Both the position numbers and the translations under genes were made by a program. A stretch of DNA of 59,775 nt from Endomicrobiales bacterium (GTDB taxonomy: Bacteria > Elusimicrobiota > Endomicrobiia > Endomicrobiales > JALOBY01): positions 1-59,775 of the forward strand of contig JALOBY010000008.1 of assembly GCA_023228045.1 (NCBI GenBank), written 5' to 3'. The notes under the pieces were generated by a model that was given only the letters and a program-made list of their open reading frames with translations, did not search any database and was not told where the DNA came from. Below are positions 43,528-52,728 of this stretch, in pieces (position 1 is the stretch's first letter; each line of letters starts with the position of its first letter).

Positions 43528-43583
43528 AAATTATTTTGTAAGCAGAAGTGTTTTGTAGTTTTGGCAGGTATATTTAGGTTAAA

Positions 43584-45275
43584 TCAATGCTCAACTTTCA
43601 TTGCGCGCGCCTGAAGCAGGTTTTGCGCAAGTTCAACCATCTCATCGCTGGTGTTTTCCAAGAGGGCATCGCCAATTTTTTCTATCCTGTGCAAGTTAAT
43701 ACTTAAGTTTCTGTATCCAAGGCCAAATAAAACCTTAACCATTTTTGGGTCGCTTGCAACCTCGCCGCAAACAGTTATTTCTTTACTGATCGGCCCTGCC
43801 TGTTTAATAATGGCATCAAGCACGCGTATAATTGCCGGCTGTAGCGGGTTTAACAGATCGCCAAGGTGGGCATTTGCCCTATCTACGCCCATTATATACT
43901 GAATTAAATCGTTTGTACCAATACTTAAAAAATCGGCCTCTTGCGCAAGATATTGCGCAAGGTAAACAGCGGAGGGCACCTCAACCATACAGCCAATTTT
44001 TAGGTTTTCTCCAGCAATTGCATTTCGTGTATTAAGCTGGTTAAGCTTTCTTAAAATAAGTTTTTTTGTGTTTAAAAACTCAGTTACTGTAGACACCATA
44101 GGCACAAGAATATTCATAGGCCGCGCGCCTTTCGCCAAAAGCAACGCTTCAATTTGGTTAGAAATAATGTTTGGGTAAAGCTGGTAAATTCTTGAACCAC
44201 GCAAACCAAGTCCCGGGTTTTCTTGTGTGGGCAGCGATATAAAATCAATAAACTTATCTCCGCCAATATCTAATAGGCGAAAAGTAACAGTGCCCTCCAC
44301 CTCATCCATAACTTTTTTATATATCTCCACTTGTTCCGGTACACTTGGCTCGATTTTTCTTCCCAAAAACAAAAACTCTGTTCTAAAAAGCCCAACCGAC
44401 CTTATGCTATGTTCTTTTGCGTGTTTTACATCGGCAATCGAGCCGGCATTGGCAAATAAGTTCACCTTAACATTATCTTTTGTAAGTAGGTAGCCGCTGT
44501 TGTATTTTTCTTTTTGTTTTTTGCCAAGTGTTTTGCTAAAGCGCTCCAAAGTTGCATCCGATGGGTTTATGTAAAGCTCGCCTTTTTCCGCGTCAATTAA
44601 AACAGTTTTGCCGCAGCCAAGGTAATCCAAAACATTTGGTACATTTATAAGGCAGGCAATACCCATAGATTTTGCAAGAATTGCACCGTGTGAAGTTTGC
44701 GAACCCTCTTGGGCAATAATGCCTGAGACATTTTTATTGTAAAGCCCGGCAATTAACGAAGGGGAAAGCAGCTTAGCTGCAATAATTGAGGACTTTGCGT
44801 GGCAGTTAGAGCACATAAACTGCTCATGTTTCATACCCATATTTCTAATTATTTTTTTACCAATTTCGCGAATATCCTGTGCGCGTTCTTTTATGTAATC
44901 GTTGGCAATACTTTGAAATCTTTGTTCGTAGTTATAAAGTGTTTTTTGTACGGCAAACTCGGCGTTAATAAGTTCATGCTCAATGTAGCCGCTTATTTTT
45001 TCAAGAAAAGACGGGTCTTCAACCATAAGAATATGCGCGTTAAAAACCTCGGCTTCAGCTTTGCTAATAAATTTAGAAACCCGCTCGTACGATTCCTTTA
45101 GCTCGCGTTTGGTTTCTTCCATAGCACTTTTCAGCCGTGCTTTTTCTTTAATAATGGCTAATTGCGAAATTTTATACTTAGGCGATGCTTCAATAAGGTC
45201 TTCCTGAAAAAGGCAAACCTTGCCGTAAGCAATACCATCGTTTAAAACATCGCCTTTAAGAATTACTTCTTCCAT
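43584..45275 (-). CDS. ptsI: Phosphoenolpyruvate-protein phosphotransferase (enzyme I)
   Basis: 563 residues from the ATG at 45275. Swivelling domain with the active His in EGSQTSHGAILAKSMGIA, and PEP-binding barrel with LFRTEFLF, RLLDIGGDK, GLRGSRIYQL and CGEVASDP. It passes phosphate from PEP to HPr, which is not in the window. An upstream ATG (45320) lies before a TATAAT at 45290-45285, so the 45275 ATG is preferred. With that -10 the transcript would begin only a few bases before the ATG. Confidence 0.94.
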   Translation of the reverse strand: MEEVILKGDVLNDGIAYGKVCLFQEDLIEASPKYKISQLAIIKEKARLKSAMEETKRELKESYERVSKFISKAEAEVFNAHILMVEDPSFLEKISGYIEHELINAEFAVQKTLYNYEQRFQSIANDYIKERAQDIREIGKKIIRNMGMKHEQFMCSNCHAKSSIIAAKLLSPSLIAGLYNKNVSGIIAQEGSQTSHGAILAKSMGIACLINVPNVLDYLGCGKTVLIDAEKGELYINPSDATLERFSKTLGKKQKEKYNSGYLLTKDNVKVNLFANAGSIADVKHAKEHSIRSVGLFRTEFLFLGRKIEPSVPEQVEIYKKVMDEVEGTVTFRLLDIGGDKFIDFISLPTQENPGLGLRGSRIYQLYPNIISNQIEALLLAKGARPMNILVPMVSTVTEFLNTKKLILRKLNQLNTRNAIAGENLKIGCMVEVPSAVYLAQYLAQEADFLSIGTNDLIQYIMGVDRANAHLGDLLNPLQPAIIRVLDAIIKQAGPISKEITVCGEVASDPKMVKVLFGLGYRNLSINLHRIEKIGDALLENTSDEMVELAQNLLQARAMKVEH

Positions 45276-45284
45276 AGTGGCTGT

Positions 45285-45290
45285 ATTATA
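45285..45290 (-). promoter_or_regulatory. -10 box just before ptsI
   Basis: TATAAT on the minus strand, nine bases before the ptsI ATG, with a poor -35 (TGTTAA at 17 bases). It predicts a leaderless or near-leaderless mRNA; no ribosome-binding site precedes the ATG. Confidence 0.5.
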
Positions 45291-45427
45291 TACTTTTTGA
45301 GTGCGCTTTAACAGGTGCAAGCCGATAAAGTTTGCAAGTTGCGATATGTAACTTATTTATCTTATCTGTGTTATAAAAGGTGCGAGTTGCTTTGATGTTG
45401 TGCTTAAGGCATTATCGGCGAGTTAAT

Positions 45428-45456
45428 TTGACTTATCTGTCAAAATGCCATAAAAT
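45428..45456 (+). promoter_or_regulatory. Promoter of tRNA-Arg/tadA
   Basis: TTGACT (45428-45433), 17-base spacer, TAAAAT (45451-45456), 33 bases before the tRNA. Confidence 0.65.
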
Positions 45457-45488
45457 CAACAAAATTGTAACAACGAAAATAAAAATTT

Positions 45489-45562
45489 GCGCCCATAGCT
45501 CAACTGGATAGAGCGTCTGACTACGAATCAGAAGGCTAGAGGTTCAAATCCTCTTGGGCGCG
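45489..45562 (+). tRNA. tRNA-Arg (anticodon ACG)
   Basis: 74 bases. Acceptor GCGCCCA/TGGGCGC, D arm GCTCAACTGGATAGAGC, anticodon stem-loop CTGA-CTACGAA-TCAG with ACG, T arm AGAGGTTCAAATCCTCT. CCA is not encoded, in contrast to the tRNA-Ser in the window. A34 should be edited to inosine by TadA, whose gene begins 20 bases downstream. Confidence 0.96.
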
Positions 45563-45582
45563 GTTTTCTTCTCTGAGGGAAA

Positions 45583-46059
45583 GTGACAAACAAACTTCCC
45601 GCCGCGCCAAAAAATCACGAATATTTTATGCATATTGCCCTTGATCAGGCAAAAAAGGCCTTTACACAGGGTGAAGTGCCAATTGGCGCAGTTGTTGTGC
45701 TAAATGGCAAGGTAATTGCAAAAGGCAAAAACAGCCCAATTACAAAACACGACCCAACTGCTCATGCCGAAATAATTGCTTTAAAAAAAGCTGGAGCAAA
45801 GCTAAAAAATTACCGGTTAAATGATGCGGTTTTGTATGCAACCATTGAGCCGTGCCCAATGTGTGCTGGTGCCTGTGTGTGGGCAAGGGTTTCGCAAATA
45901 GTTTATGGTGCATCTGATGTTAAAGCGGGTGCTTGCGGCACACTAATGAATGTTGCGGCAAATAAAAAGCTAAATCATCGCATAAAAGTTACAGGCGGAG
46001 TTTTAGCAAAAGAGTGTGCGCAACTAATGCAAGATTTTTTTAAGTCAAAAAGAAAATAA
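45583..46059 (+). CDS. tadA: tRNA-specific adenosine deaminase TadA
   Basis: 158 residues from a GTG at 45583. Zinc-deaminase motifs TAHAEIIAL and EPCPMCAGACVWAR, with GEVPIGAVVV, define TadA. It converts A34 of tRNA-Arg(ACG) to inosine so that CGU, CGC and CGA can be read. The substrate tRNA is directly upstream on the same strand. Confidence 0.94.
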   Translation: MTNKLPAAPKNHEYFMHIALDQAKKAFTQGEVPIGAVVVLNGKVIAKGKNSPITKHDPTAHAEIIALKKAGAKLKNYRLNDAVLYATIEPCPMCAGACVWARVSQIVYGASDVKAGACGTLMNVAANKKLNHRIKVTGGVLAKECAQLMQDFFKSKRK

Positions 46060-46087
46060 CTATAAAAATAGTTTGCGAAAATTTCAA

Positions 46088-46093
46088 TATAAT
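46088..46093 (+). promoter_or_regulatory. -10 box of ssrA
   Basis: TATAAT 20 bases before mature tmRNA; no clear -35 at 17 bases. Confidence 0.45.
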
Positions 46094-46112
46094 AGTTTTT
46101 AAAATAGAATTT

Positions 46113-46459
46113 GGGGGCGATCAGGCATCGACGTGGGTGGATACGCACAGGTGGCAGGTCCGAGTTGGTCGGAGGCTCGGTAATAATTCGACCAAAACAT
46201 AAATGCTAATTACAACATGGCATTAGCTGCTTAACGCGGCTACGTTTTACCTCTAACTCCTGCTAAGGGGATAAAACGACAAGAGCAGGATTGCCCGTTA
46301 GGTGTTGTCGCGTGCCGCGCGGGCGAGAAAACAACGGGGCTGGCTTATGTGCGTTTCCGCCGGCAGATAGCGCATAGGCGAGACAAAACGCTGGCTAAAC
46401 CTGTAGGAACCTGACTGACACACTTGCGGACGCCGGTTCAATTCCGGCCGCCTCCACCA
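46113..46459 (+). ncRNA. ssrA: Transfer-messenger RNA (tmRNA)
   Basis: 347 bases. The 5' end GGGGGCG pairs with CGCCTCC before ACCA at the 3' end; the TTCAATTCC T-loop is intact. The reading frame after the resume codon gives GCT AAT TAC AAC ATG GCA TTA GCT GCT TAA (46204-46233), tag ANYNMALAA, ending in the usual ALAA protease signal. It rescues stalled ribosomes. One-piece form; encoded CCA. Confidence 0.96.
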
Positions 46460-46470
46460 AATTTGGAATT

Positions 46471-46521
46471 GTTTTAGTTTTGCATTTTGACTTTAAGCAC
46501 TACTAAATGGGATACTAAAAC
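46471..46521 (+). promoter_or_regulatory. Promoter of the restriction-modification operon with flanking inverted repeat
   Basis: TTGACT (46487-46492), 18-base spacer, GATACT (46511-46516). GTTTTAGT (46471-46478) and ACTAAAAC (46514-46521) form a perfect 8-bp inverted repeat enclosing it, a possible operator. No control-protein gene is seen. Confidence 0.5.
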
Positions 46522-46566
46522 AAATAGAATTTACAAAATATTGATGTTTTGGGGAATTAATTAATC

Positions 46567-47406
46567 ATGCATACAAGTCTTTTTAACAGAAACAATAAAG
46601 ATACTAACGAAAATACTAGTCACTATCTGATGAATTCAAAGAAAGTTCTGAAAGAAAAAGAATGTCTCAGAGATAAATTTCTAGACAAAATAATATGCGG
46701 TGATACTGTTAAGATTATGAAGCAGATGCCAGATGAATCGGTTGATTTAATAATTACATCTCCACCATATAATCTTAAAAATTCAACAGGCAACGGTATG
46801 AAATGTGGTCGCGGTGGAAAATGGGCGAATGCCGCATTGCAAAATGGCTACACACACCATGCCGACTGCATGCCTCACGAAGAATATGTAAAATGGCAGA
46901 AAGATTGTTTGAATGAGATGATGAGATTAATATCGGAAACGGGAGCAATCTTTTATAATCACAAATGGCGCGTGCAGGGTGGTTTATTACAAGACCGCCA
47001 TGATATTGTTAGTGGTTTCCCTGTGCGTCAAATTATTATTTGGAAACGAAAGGGTGGTCTAAATTTTAATGCAGGTTATTTTCTGCCAACATATGAAGTG
47101 ATTTATTTAATTGCAAAACCAAAATTTAAGCTTGTACAAAAAGCGAATGCCTATGGTGATGTTTGGGAATTTACGCAAGAAATGAACAATGACCATCCAG
47201 CTGCATTCCCTGTAAATTTGATAGACAGAATTGTTTCATCCACTGATGCAAAGGTTATACTTGACCCATTTATGGGTTCAGGCACAACAGCAATATCGGC
47301 AATAAATTTTAAACGAAACTATATTGGTATTGATATTTCACCTGAATATTGCGAAATGGCAATTGAAAGGGTTAAAAAACATCAAGCCCAAACTAAACTT
47401 TGGTAA
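46567..47406 (+). CDS. Type II DNA methyltransferase, beta class (probably N4-cytosine)
   Basis: 279 residues. Catalytic motif IV TSPPYN (~residues 64-69) precedes the AdoMet motif I DPFMGSGTT (near residue 240): the beta-class order. TSPPY rather than DPPY favours N4-cytosine methylation. The middle region would hold target recognition. The neighbouring nuclease is of the MvaI/BcnI family, whose known partners protect CC(W/S)GG-type sites with N4-methylcytosine; that fit supports the call but does not give the site. Confidence 0.88.
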   Translation: MHTSLFNRNNKDTNENTSHYLMNSKKVLKEKECLRDKFLDKIICGDTVKIMKQMPDESVDLIITSPPYNLKNSTGNGMKCGRGGKWANAALQNGYTHHADCMPHEEYVKWQKDCLNEMMRLISETGAIFYNHKWRVQGGLLQDRHDIVSGFPVRQIIIWKRKGGLNFNAGYFLPTYEVIYLIAKPKFKLVQKANAYGDVWEFTQEMNNDHPAAFPVNLIDRIVSSTDAKVILDPFMGSGTTAISAINFKRNYIGIDISPEYCEMAIERVKKHQAQTKLW

Positions 47407-47410
47407 TAAT

Positions 47411-48211
47411 ATGGCAATAAAGAAACCTAAAACTTATACTAAACAAGAATTGATAACCAGATTGAAAGAAATTTCAGGTATGGGCTGGATTCAAAATGCT
47501 CGGAAAGGAAATCATGGAGGTATTGGCAACACTCTAGAGGATCTTCTTGGCATTAAAGAAAACAACTTGCCAATACCTAATGCCGCAGAATGGGAACTTA
47601 AAACACAGCGTGTAAATACATCATCTTTAACTACATTATTCCATATTGAGCCATCTCCACGAGCTATACGTTTTGTGCCACAAGTGTTGGCGCCTTTTTA
47701 TGGGTGGCCTCACGGTGAAGCTGGCAATAAGTACCAGAAAGGGGAAATGAGTTTTAGACAAACAATTCATGGTAATTCGCGAAGCGATAGAGGTTTTAAA
47801 GTTGTCATTGATAGAGATGAAAGAAAAGTTTTAATTTCATTTGATTCGAAAAGTGTAGATATGCGTCATAAAGATTGGCTTAGATCTATTAAAAAATGTG
47901 TTGGACTTGGTGAGCTTAACCCACAACCCTATTGGGGTTTTGATGATTTGGAGCACAAAGCAGGAACGAAGTTGCTTAATGCTTTTTATGTTCAAGCAGA
48001 AGTAAAAATTGAACGAGGCAAAGAATATTATCACTACATAAAAGTAATGATGTTGCAGAAGTTCAGTTTTGATGGGTTTATAAAAGCGTTGGAAGAAGGA
48101 AAAGTTCTTGTAGATTTTGATGCTCGTACTGGGCACAACCACGGCACAAAATTCCGCATGAAGCAGGATTGCCTGCCAATGCTTTATGCAAAAGCAACAG
48201 AAATTATTTAG
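47411..48211 (+). CDS. MvaI/BcnI-family type II restriction endonuclease
   Basis: 266 residues from the ATG at 47411, 4 bases after the methyltransferase. ISGMGWIQNARKGNHGGIGNTLEDLLGI and the active-site AEWELKTQR (E-X-K) match this monomeric restriction enzyme family, which cuts CCNGG-like sites. The C-terminal half carries HKAGTKLLNAFYVQAEVK. Frame from 47324 is an artefact in the methyltransferase end. The pair sits alone between ssrA and amiC, as expected of an acquired module. Confidence 0.88.
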   Translation: MAIKKPKTYTKQELITRLKEISGMGWIQNARKGNHGGIGNTLEDLLGIKENNLPIPNAAEWELKTQRVNTSSLTTLFHIEPSPRAIRFVPQVLAPFYGWPHGEAGNKYQKGEMSFRQTIHGNSRSDRGFKVVIDRDERKVLISFDSKSVDMRHKDWLRSIKKCVGLGELNPQPYWGFDDLEHKAGTKLLNAFYVQAEVKIERGKEYYHYIKVMMLQKFSFDGFIKALEEGKVLVDFDARTGHNHGTKFRMKQDCLPMLYAKATEII

Positions 48212-48347
48212 CCTTTCAAAAAATGGCTATCATGTTTACATTTCCAACAAAAGAGATTATGCATATTTTTAATATATCGCAGAAAATAGTTATTTCCTTC
48301 CTGTAATTTTACATCATAAAACCGACAGCTTATATCATTAATTCTTT
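48212..48347. other. AT-rich gap after the restriction gene
   Basis: No gene, terminator or duplicated tmRNA end is seen in these bases; an att-like duplicate of the ssrA 3' end would be expected here if the preceding pair were a tRNA-type integration. Confidence 0.5.
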
Positions 48348-48376
48348 TTGTCATCGCCTTAGTTTTATGGTATCAT
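48348..48376 (+). promoter_or_regulatory. Promoter of the amidase operon
   Basis: TTGTCA (48348-48353), 17-base spacer, TATCAT (48371-48376). It shows that an ATG at 48367 is not the amidase start. Confidence 0.65.
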
Positions 48377-48396
48377 TAACACATAAAAACATAATA

Positions 48397-50133
48397 ATGA
48401 TCAAAAAACACTTATTTTTATTGATAGTTTTATTTACTTTATTTGCATCTGCGGCGTTTGCCGTTGAAAAAGAGAGCATTATACCTGTTGTTGATGGTGA
48501 GTCAAAAGATGCAATTTGGCTTTACAAGTTTTCGGCTGGAGATTATTTTTTGGCGCAAGATGTTGCAAATGTTTACAAAGCAGTGCCAAGCTGGAAGGCC
48601 GCAAGTGGCAAGGTTTCGCTTTCTATGAACAACCAGCGGCTTGATATTTTTGTAAAGAGTTCGCGTGCCTCGTTAAATGGCAAACCTTTTGGAATGAAAT
48701 TGCCGTCAAAGTATGTTTCGGGCAAGTTATATGTGCCTACAAGTTTGCTTAGCGCGGAAAAATTTTCCGATTTTAGCGGTAGTAAATCTGAGTTTAACAA
48801 AGAAAACGGTGTACTTACGGTAGAAAAAATAGTAAATGTTTACGCTCCAAGGTTTTACTCTAAATATGATGAAACCGTTCTTACTTTTGCGGTGCTTGAA
48901 AACTTAGATTATGCTGTTGAACAAAGCAAAAACCAGCTTGAGTTGCAGTTTTTGCGTGGCAGGGTTTTTGAAGAAACCGTTGGCATTGATGATGGTGTTA
49001 TAAAAGAAGTTGCGCTAAAAAATACTGGCCGTATGGCAAAGGTGATTGTGCGTTTAGAAGAGGGTGCCGGCAATGTCGAAGTAAATGTGCTTTCAAAGCC
49101 ATTGCGCGTTGTAGTTAGTGTTGTAAGAACAGATAAGGCAGGCCCGTTGCCAGATTCTTTTAAAGGCGAGTGCGTTATAGAAGGTTCAACGCAAACAATT
49201 AATACCGAATTTGTTTCTAGTATGGTGCAAGAGGAAATTGCATCTACCGACACAGCCAATCAAAATACACAAATTATAAAAAGTGCGGCACAAAAACCTG
49301 CTTTGGCAAAAGAGCGCAAAGTTTCTGTAAAAAATAGGTTGCAAGCGCCACAGGAAGTGGAAAAATTTAAGTCATTAAAGGCCGCGGTTGTTACGGAGCC
49401 GGTTGCAATTGTTGGAAATAGGGAGCCGTCGATTAGGGGTAGAAGAAAGGTGCTTGTGCTTGATGCAGGCCACGGCGGGCACGACCCCGGCGCAGTTGGT
49501 AAAAACGGCACTAACGAAAAAGATATAAACTTAAAAATAGTGCAAGAACTTAAAGCATTATTTGAAGAAGATGGTGCTTTTGATGTATATTTAACCCGCG
49601 AAGATGACACCTTTATTCCTTTGTATGATAGAGCGTCTTTTGCAAACCATAAAAAAGCTGATTTATTTGTTTCGGTGCATTGCAACGCTTCGTTAGATAG
49701 AGATTTGACTGGTTTTGAAATATATTTTCTTTCGGAAAATGCTTCAAGCCCCGAGGCTGCCGCCACTGAAATTTTAGAAAACTCTGTTATTAAGCTTGAA
49801 GCTAAATCGTCGCAGGAAAAAAGCCGTTTGGAAAACATTCTTGCATCTATGGTTATAAACGAATTTATAAATGAGGCATCTGAGCTTTGTTGTTTTGTTT
49901 CAGGTGAGGTTGTAAAGAGAACAAGTCAAAAAAATCGCGGTGTTATGCAGGCGGGCTTTTATGTTTTGCGCGGCACGCAAATGCCATCGGTGCTTGTTGA
50001 AACAGCATTTATTTCTAATCCGGGTGAAGAGGCAAAGCTTAACTCAGAAAATTTTCGGCAAAAGACTGCCGATTCAATTTATGATGCAGTTAAAAAATAT
50101 TTTGCAAGAAGAGAAAGCATGGGGAAAACATGA
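48397..50133 (+). CDS. N-acetylmuramoyl-L-alanine amidase (Amidase_3)
   Basis: 578 residues from 48397, with a signal peptide (residues 1-22, KKHLFLLIVLFTLFASAAFA). Residues ~40-130 look like a copper-amine-oxidase-type or wall-binding domain, ~135-235 an AMIN-like beta domain, a linker, then Amidase_3 from ~355 (VLVLDAGHGGHDPGAVG zinc site, FVSVHCNAS, LVETAFISNPGEE). It cleaves peptide stems from septal peptidoglycan in the periplasm. Its stop overlaps murI. Confidence 0.92.
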   Translation: MIKKHLFLLIVLFTLFASAAFAVEKESIIPVVDGESKDAIWLYKFSAGDYFLAQDVANVYKAVPSWKAASGKVSLSMNNQRLDIFVKSSRASLNGKPFGMKLPSKYVSGKLYVPTSLLSAEKFSDFSGSKSEFNKENGVLTVEKIVNVYAPRFYSKYDETVLTFAVLENLDYAVEQSKNQLELQFLRGRVFEETVGIDDGVIKEVALKNTGRMAKVIVRLEEGAGNVEVNVLSKPLRVVVSVVRTDKAGPLPDSFKGECVIEGSTQTINTEFVSSMVQEEIASTDTANQNTQIIKSAAQKPALAKERKVSVKNRLQAPQEVEKFKSLKAAVVTEPVAIVGNREPSIRGRRKVLVLDAGHGGHDPGAVGKNGTNEKDINLKIVQELKALFEEDGAFDVYLTREDDTFIPLYDRASFANHKKADLFVSVHCNASLDRDLTGFEIYFLSENASSPEAAATEILENSVIKLEAKSSQEKSRLENILASMVINEFINEASELCCFVSGEVVKRTSQKNRGVMQAGFYVLRGTQMPSVLVETAFISNPGEEAKLNSENFRQKTADSIYDAVKKYFARRESMGKT

Positions 50134-50924
50134 ACTTGAAACCTATTGGAATTTTTGACTCAGGCGTTGGCGGCCTTACAGTTATGGCCGAGGTGGCAAA
50201 ACTTTTACCCGGGGAAGACATAATTTATTTTGGCGATACCGCACGCGTGCCTTACGGTTCAAAGTCAAAAGAAGCGGTTAGCCGATTCGCTCAAGAAATA
50301 TGTAAGTTCCTGTTAAATAATAATGTAAAACTTATAATAGTTGCTTGTAATACTGCCTCGGCCTTTGCTTTGGAGAAACTTCAAAAACTTCCGGTTCCTG
50401 TGCTTGGTGTTATTGTGCCTGGCGCGATGGCGGCACTCAAAGGCACAAAAAATTTAAGAGTTGGCGTTATAGGAACGCATGGCACTGTTCAAAGTAGATC
50501 TTACATTAAGGCCATAAAAAAACTAAATCCGCGAGTAAATGTTTTTTCAAACGCGTGCCCGCTTTTTGTGCCTCTTGTAGAAGAGGGCTGGCTTACAAAG
50601 CCGGTTACTTATGAAATTGCAAAAGAGTACATTGCGCCGCTTAAAGCAAAAAAAATAGATGTACTGGTATTAGGGTGCACCCATTATCCGCTTTTAAAAA
50701 AGGTTATAGGTGTGGTTGCCGGTAAAAATGTCAGGTTAATTGATTCTGCAAGTGCCACCGCCCTTTGTGCAAGAGATGTTTTAAAAGAAAAAAATATGCT
50801 TAGCTCAAAAAAACGCGGGTCTTACAAGTTTTTTGTAAGCGATGCCCCTGAGAAGTTTAAAAGCGTGGGCGAGAAATTTTTAGGCAGGAAAATTCAGCCG
50901 GTTGTAAAAATAAACTTTGACTGA
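50130..50924 (+). CDS. murI: Glutamate racemase
   Basis: 264 residues. GIFDSGVGGLTVM, the two catalytic Cys segments VACNTASAFA and GCTHYPLL, and normal length identify MurI, which supplies D-glutamate for peptidoglycan. It is coupled to the amidase by an ATGA overlap. Confidence 0.96.
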   Translation: MNLKPIGIFDSGVGGLTVMAEVAKLLPGEDIIYFGDTARVPYGSKSKEAVSRFAQEICKFLLNNNVKLIIVACNTASAFALEKLQKLPVPVLGVIVPGAMAALKGTKNLRVGVIGTHGTVQSRSYIKAIKKLNPRVNVFSNACPLFVPLVEEGWLTKPVTYEIAKEYIAPLKAKKIDVLVLGCTHYPLLKKVIGVVAGKNVRLIDSASATALCARDVLKEKNMLSSKKRGSYKFFVSDAPEKFKSVGEKFLGRKIQPVVKINFD

Positions 50925-50946
50925 TTTTTTGTATGTGAGGGTAAAA

Positions 50947-51318
50947 ATGAAATATGAAATATCTGTAGAAAAGTACTTTTCAGCCGCGCACGCTTTGCGT
51001 GAGTATAAAGGCAAGTGTGAAAGGTTGCACGGTCATAACTGGCGAGTTTTGGTTGTGGTGGGCGCCCAGAAACTTAATAGTATTGGAATGGTTATGGATT
51101 TTTCAGAACTTAAAAAAATGTTAGAGGGAGCGTTTTCAAATTTAGACCATTCATTTTTAAACGAAACGAAGCCGTTTGATAAAACAAACCCTACAGCAGA
51201 AAACATAGCTGAGTATATTTTAAACGGAATAAAAGCCCAATTGCCAGGCGGGGTTTTGGCGCGAAAGGTTTGTGTTTGGGAAAGTGAAGCATCTTGCGCT
51301 TGTGTTTATGGTGATTAA
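50947..51318 (+). CDS. queD: 6-carboxy-tetrahydropterin synthase QueD
   Basis: 123 residues from ATG 50947. CERLHGHNW carries the active Cys and zinc His; YFSAAHALR gives the other ligand; WESEASCACVY contains the usual Glu. First step after GTP cyclohydrolase in preQ0 synthesis. The end overlaps queC. Confidence 0.93.
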   Translation: MKYEISVEKYFSAAHALREYKGKCERLHGHNWRVLVVVGAQKLNSIGMVMDFSELKKMLEGAFSNLDHSFLNETKPFDKTNPTAENIAEYILNGIKAQLPGGVLARKVCVWESEASCACVYGD

Positions 51319-52000
51319 AGTGAATAAAAATAAAAAAGCGGTGGTTTTACTTTCCGGCGGGTTAGATTCTTCAACTGTGCTTTATTACGCCATAAAAAAA
51401 GGATATGAGTGCAGCTGTCTTTTTTTTGATTATGCGCAAAGGCATAAAAAAGAAGTCAAGTCAGCTAAACAGCTTGCGAAAAGTGCCGGACTAAAATTGC
51501 AAATAGTAAATATATCGCTTCCCTGGACAAAAAGCTCACTTATAAACAAAGAGCAAAAAATTCCTGTAAAAAATAATTTTAAAAAACAATCTGGCGCACC
51601 CACACAATTTAGGCAATTGCCCTCAACCTATGTGCCCGGCAGAAATACAATTTTTATTTCTTTCGCGCAATCACTTGCCGAAAGTATTGGCGCACAGAAA
51701 ATATTTATTGGAGCAAACGCTGTAGATTATTCTGGTTACCCCGACTGCAGGCCAAAATATTACAAGGCGCTTAATTGTGTTTTAAAAGAAATCGGTGCCG
51801 GCATTAAAATAGAAGTGCCTTTAATAAATTTGAATAAAACCCAAATAATAAAACTTGGGCAAAAACTTGGTGTGCCTTTTGAAAAAACCTGGTCGTGTTA
51901 TAAAGGCGAAGCAAAACCTTGCGGTGTGTGCGACTCTTGCCGTTTTCGTGCGGCTGGTTTTAGCAATGCCGGTGCAATTGACCCTGTTGGGAACCAATAA
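51308..52000 (+). CDS. queC: 7-cyano-7-deazaguanine synthase QueC
   Basis: 230 residues. PP-loop VVLLSGGLDSSTVLYYA, STYVPGRNTIFISFAQSLAE, and the zinc motif CYKGEAKPCGVCDSCRFR. ATP-dependent conversion of CDG to preQ0. Start at ATG 51308 within queD; its TAA shares a base with queE (TAATG). Confidence 0.96.
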   Translation: MVIKVNKNKKAVVLLSGGLDSSTVLYYAIKKGYECSCLFFDYAQRHKKEVKSAKQLAKSAGLKLQIVNISLPWTKSSLINKEQKIPVKNNFKKQSGAPTQFRQLPSTYVPGRNTIFISFAQSLAESIGAQKIFIGANAVDYSGYPDCRPKYYKALNCVLKEIGAGIKIEVPLINLNKTQIIKLGQKLGVPFEKTWSCYKGEAKPCGVCDSCRFRAAGFSNAGAIDPVGNQ

Positions 52001-52698
52001 TGACAGCAAGTTTTGCCAATATTTACGAGATTTTTTGTTCTTTTCAAGGCGAGGGCGTTTATTTAGCCCAGCCGCAAATTTTTGTACGTTTTTCGGGTTG
52101 TAATTTGGAGTGTTTTTACTGTGATACGCAAAAAACCAGGCAGGCAAATGCTGGAAAGAAATACTCTGTTACACAAACACTTGAAAAAATAATAGCTCTA
52201 AAAAAAAGTAAATTAAATCCGGAAGTGGTTTCTTTTACAGGTGGCGAGCCCATGTTGCATGCAGATTTTATTGCTGTGCTTGCGCCAATGCTAAAAAAAT
52301 CAGGCCTTAAAATTTACTTAGAAACAAATGGCACAATGCCTCAAGAGTTTGAAAAAATAAAAAAATATATAGATGTTGTGGCAATGGATATTAAACTCCC
52401 TTCTGCTTGCGGTAAAGAGTTGTGGCAAGTTCATAAAGCATTTCTTAAAAGTTCAGTCAAAAAAGTATTTGTAAAAATAGTGCTTGAAAATAAAACGACA
52501 GTAATGGAGTTTTCAAAAGCGGTGTCGCTTGTTGGCTCTGTATCAAAAAATATTCCGGTGGTTTTACAACCGGCAACATTACCAAAAAATAAAAAAATTA
52601 ACCTTAAAAAGTTATGGGATTTTTATAACTTGGCAAGCAACAAACTTATAAATGTGCGCATTGTAGAGCAGATGCACAAATATTGGAGTGTTAGGTAA
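52000..52698 (+). CDS. queE: 7-carboxy-7-deazaguanine synthase QueE
   Basis: 232 residues. EIFCSFQGEGVYLAQPQIFVRFSGCNLECFYCDT holds the QueE radical SAM cluster CX3CX2C; FTGGEPMLHAD binds AdoMet. It rearranges carboxy-tetrahydropterin. queDCE together yield preQ0; queF and tgt are not in the window. Confidence 0.95.
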   Translation: MTASFANIYEIFCSFQGEGVYLAQPQIFVRFSGCNLECFYCDTQKTRQANAGKKYSVTQTLEKIIALKKSKLNPEVVSFTGGEPMLHADFIAVLAPMLKKSGLKIYLETNGTMPQEFEKIKKYIDVVAMDIKLPSACGKELWQVHKAFLKSSVKKVFVKIVLENKTTVMEFSKAVSLVGSVSKNIPVVLQPATLPKNKKINLKKLWDFYNLASNKLINVRIVEQMHKYWSVR

Positions 52699-52728
52699 TA
52701 TATTCAAAAACCATAAGAAGCAGTCATA

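Noticed and set aside
46460..48366. att-type duplicate of the ssrA 3' end bounding the restriction genes
   Set aside because: I found no second copy of the tmRNA end before amiC.
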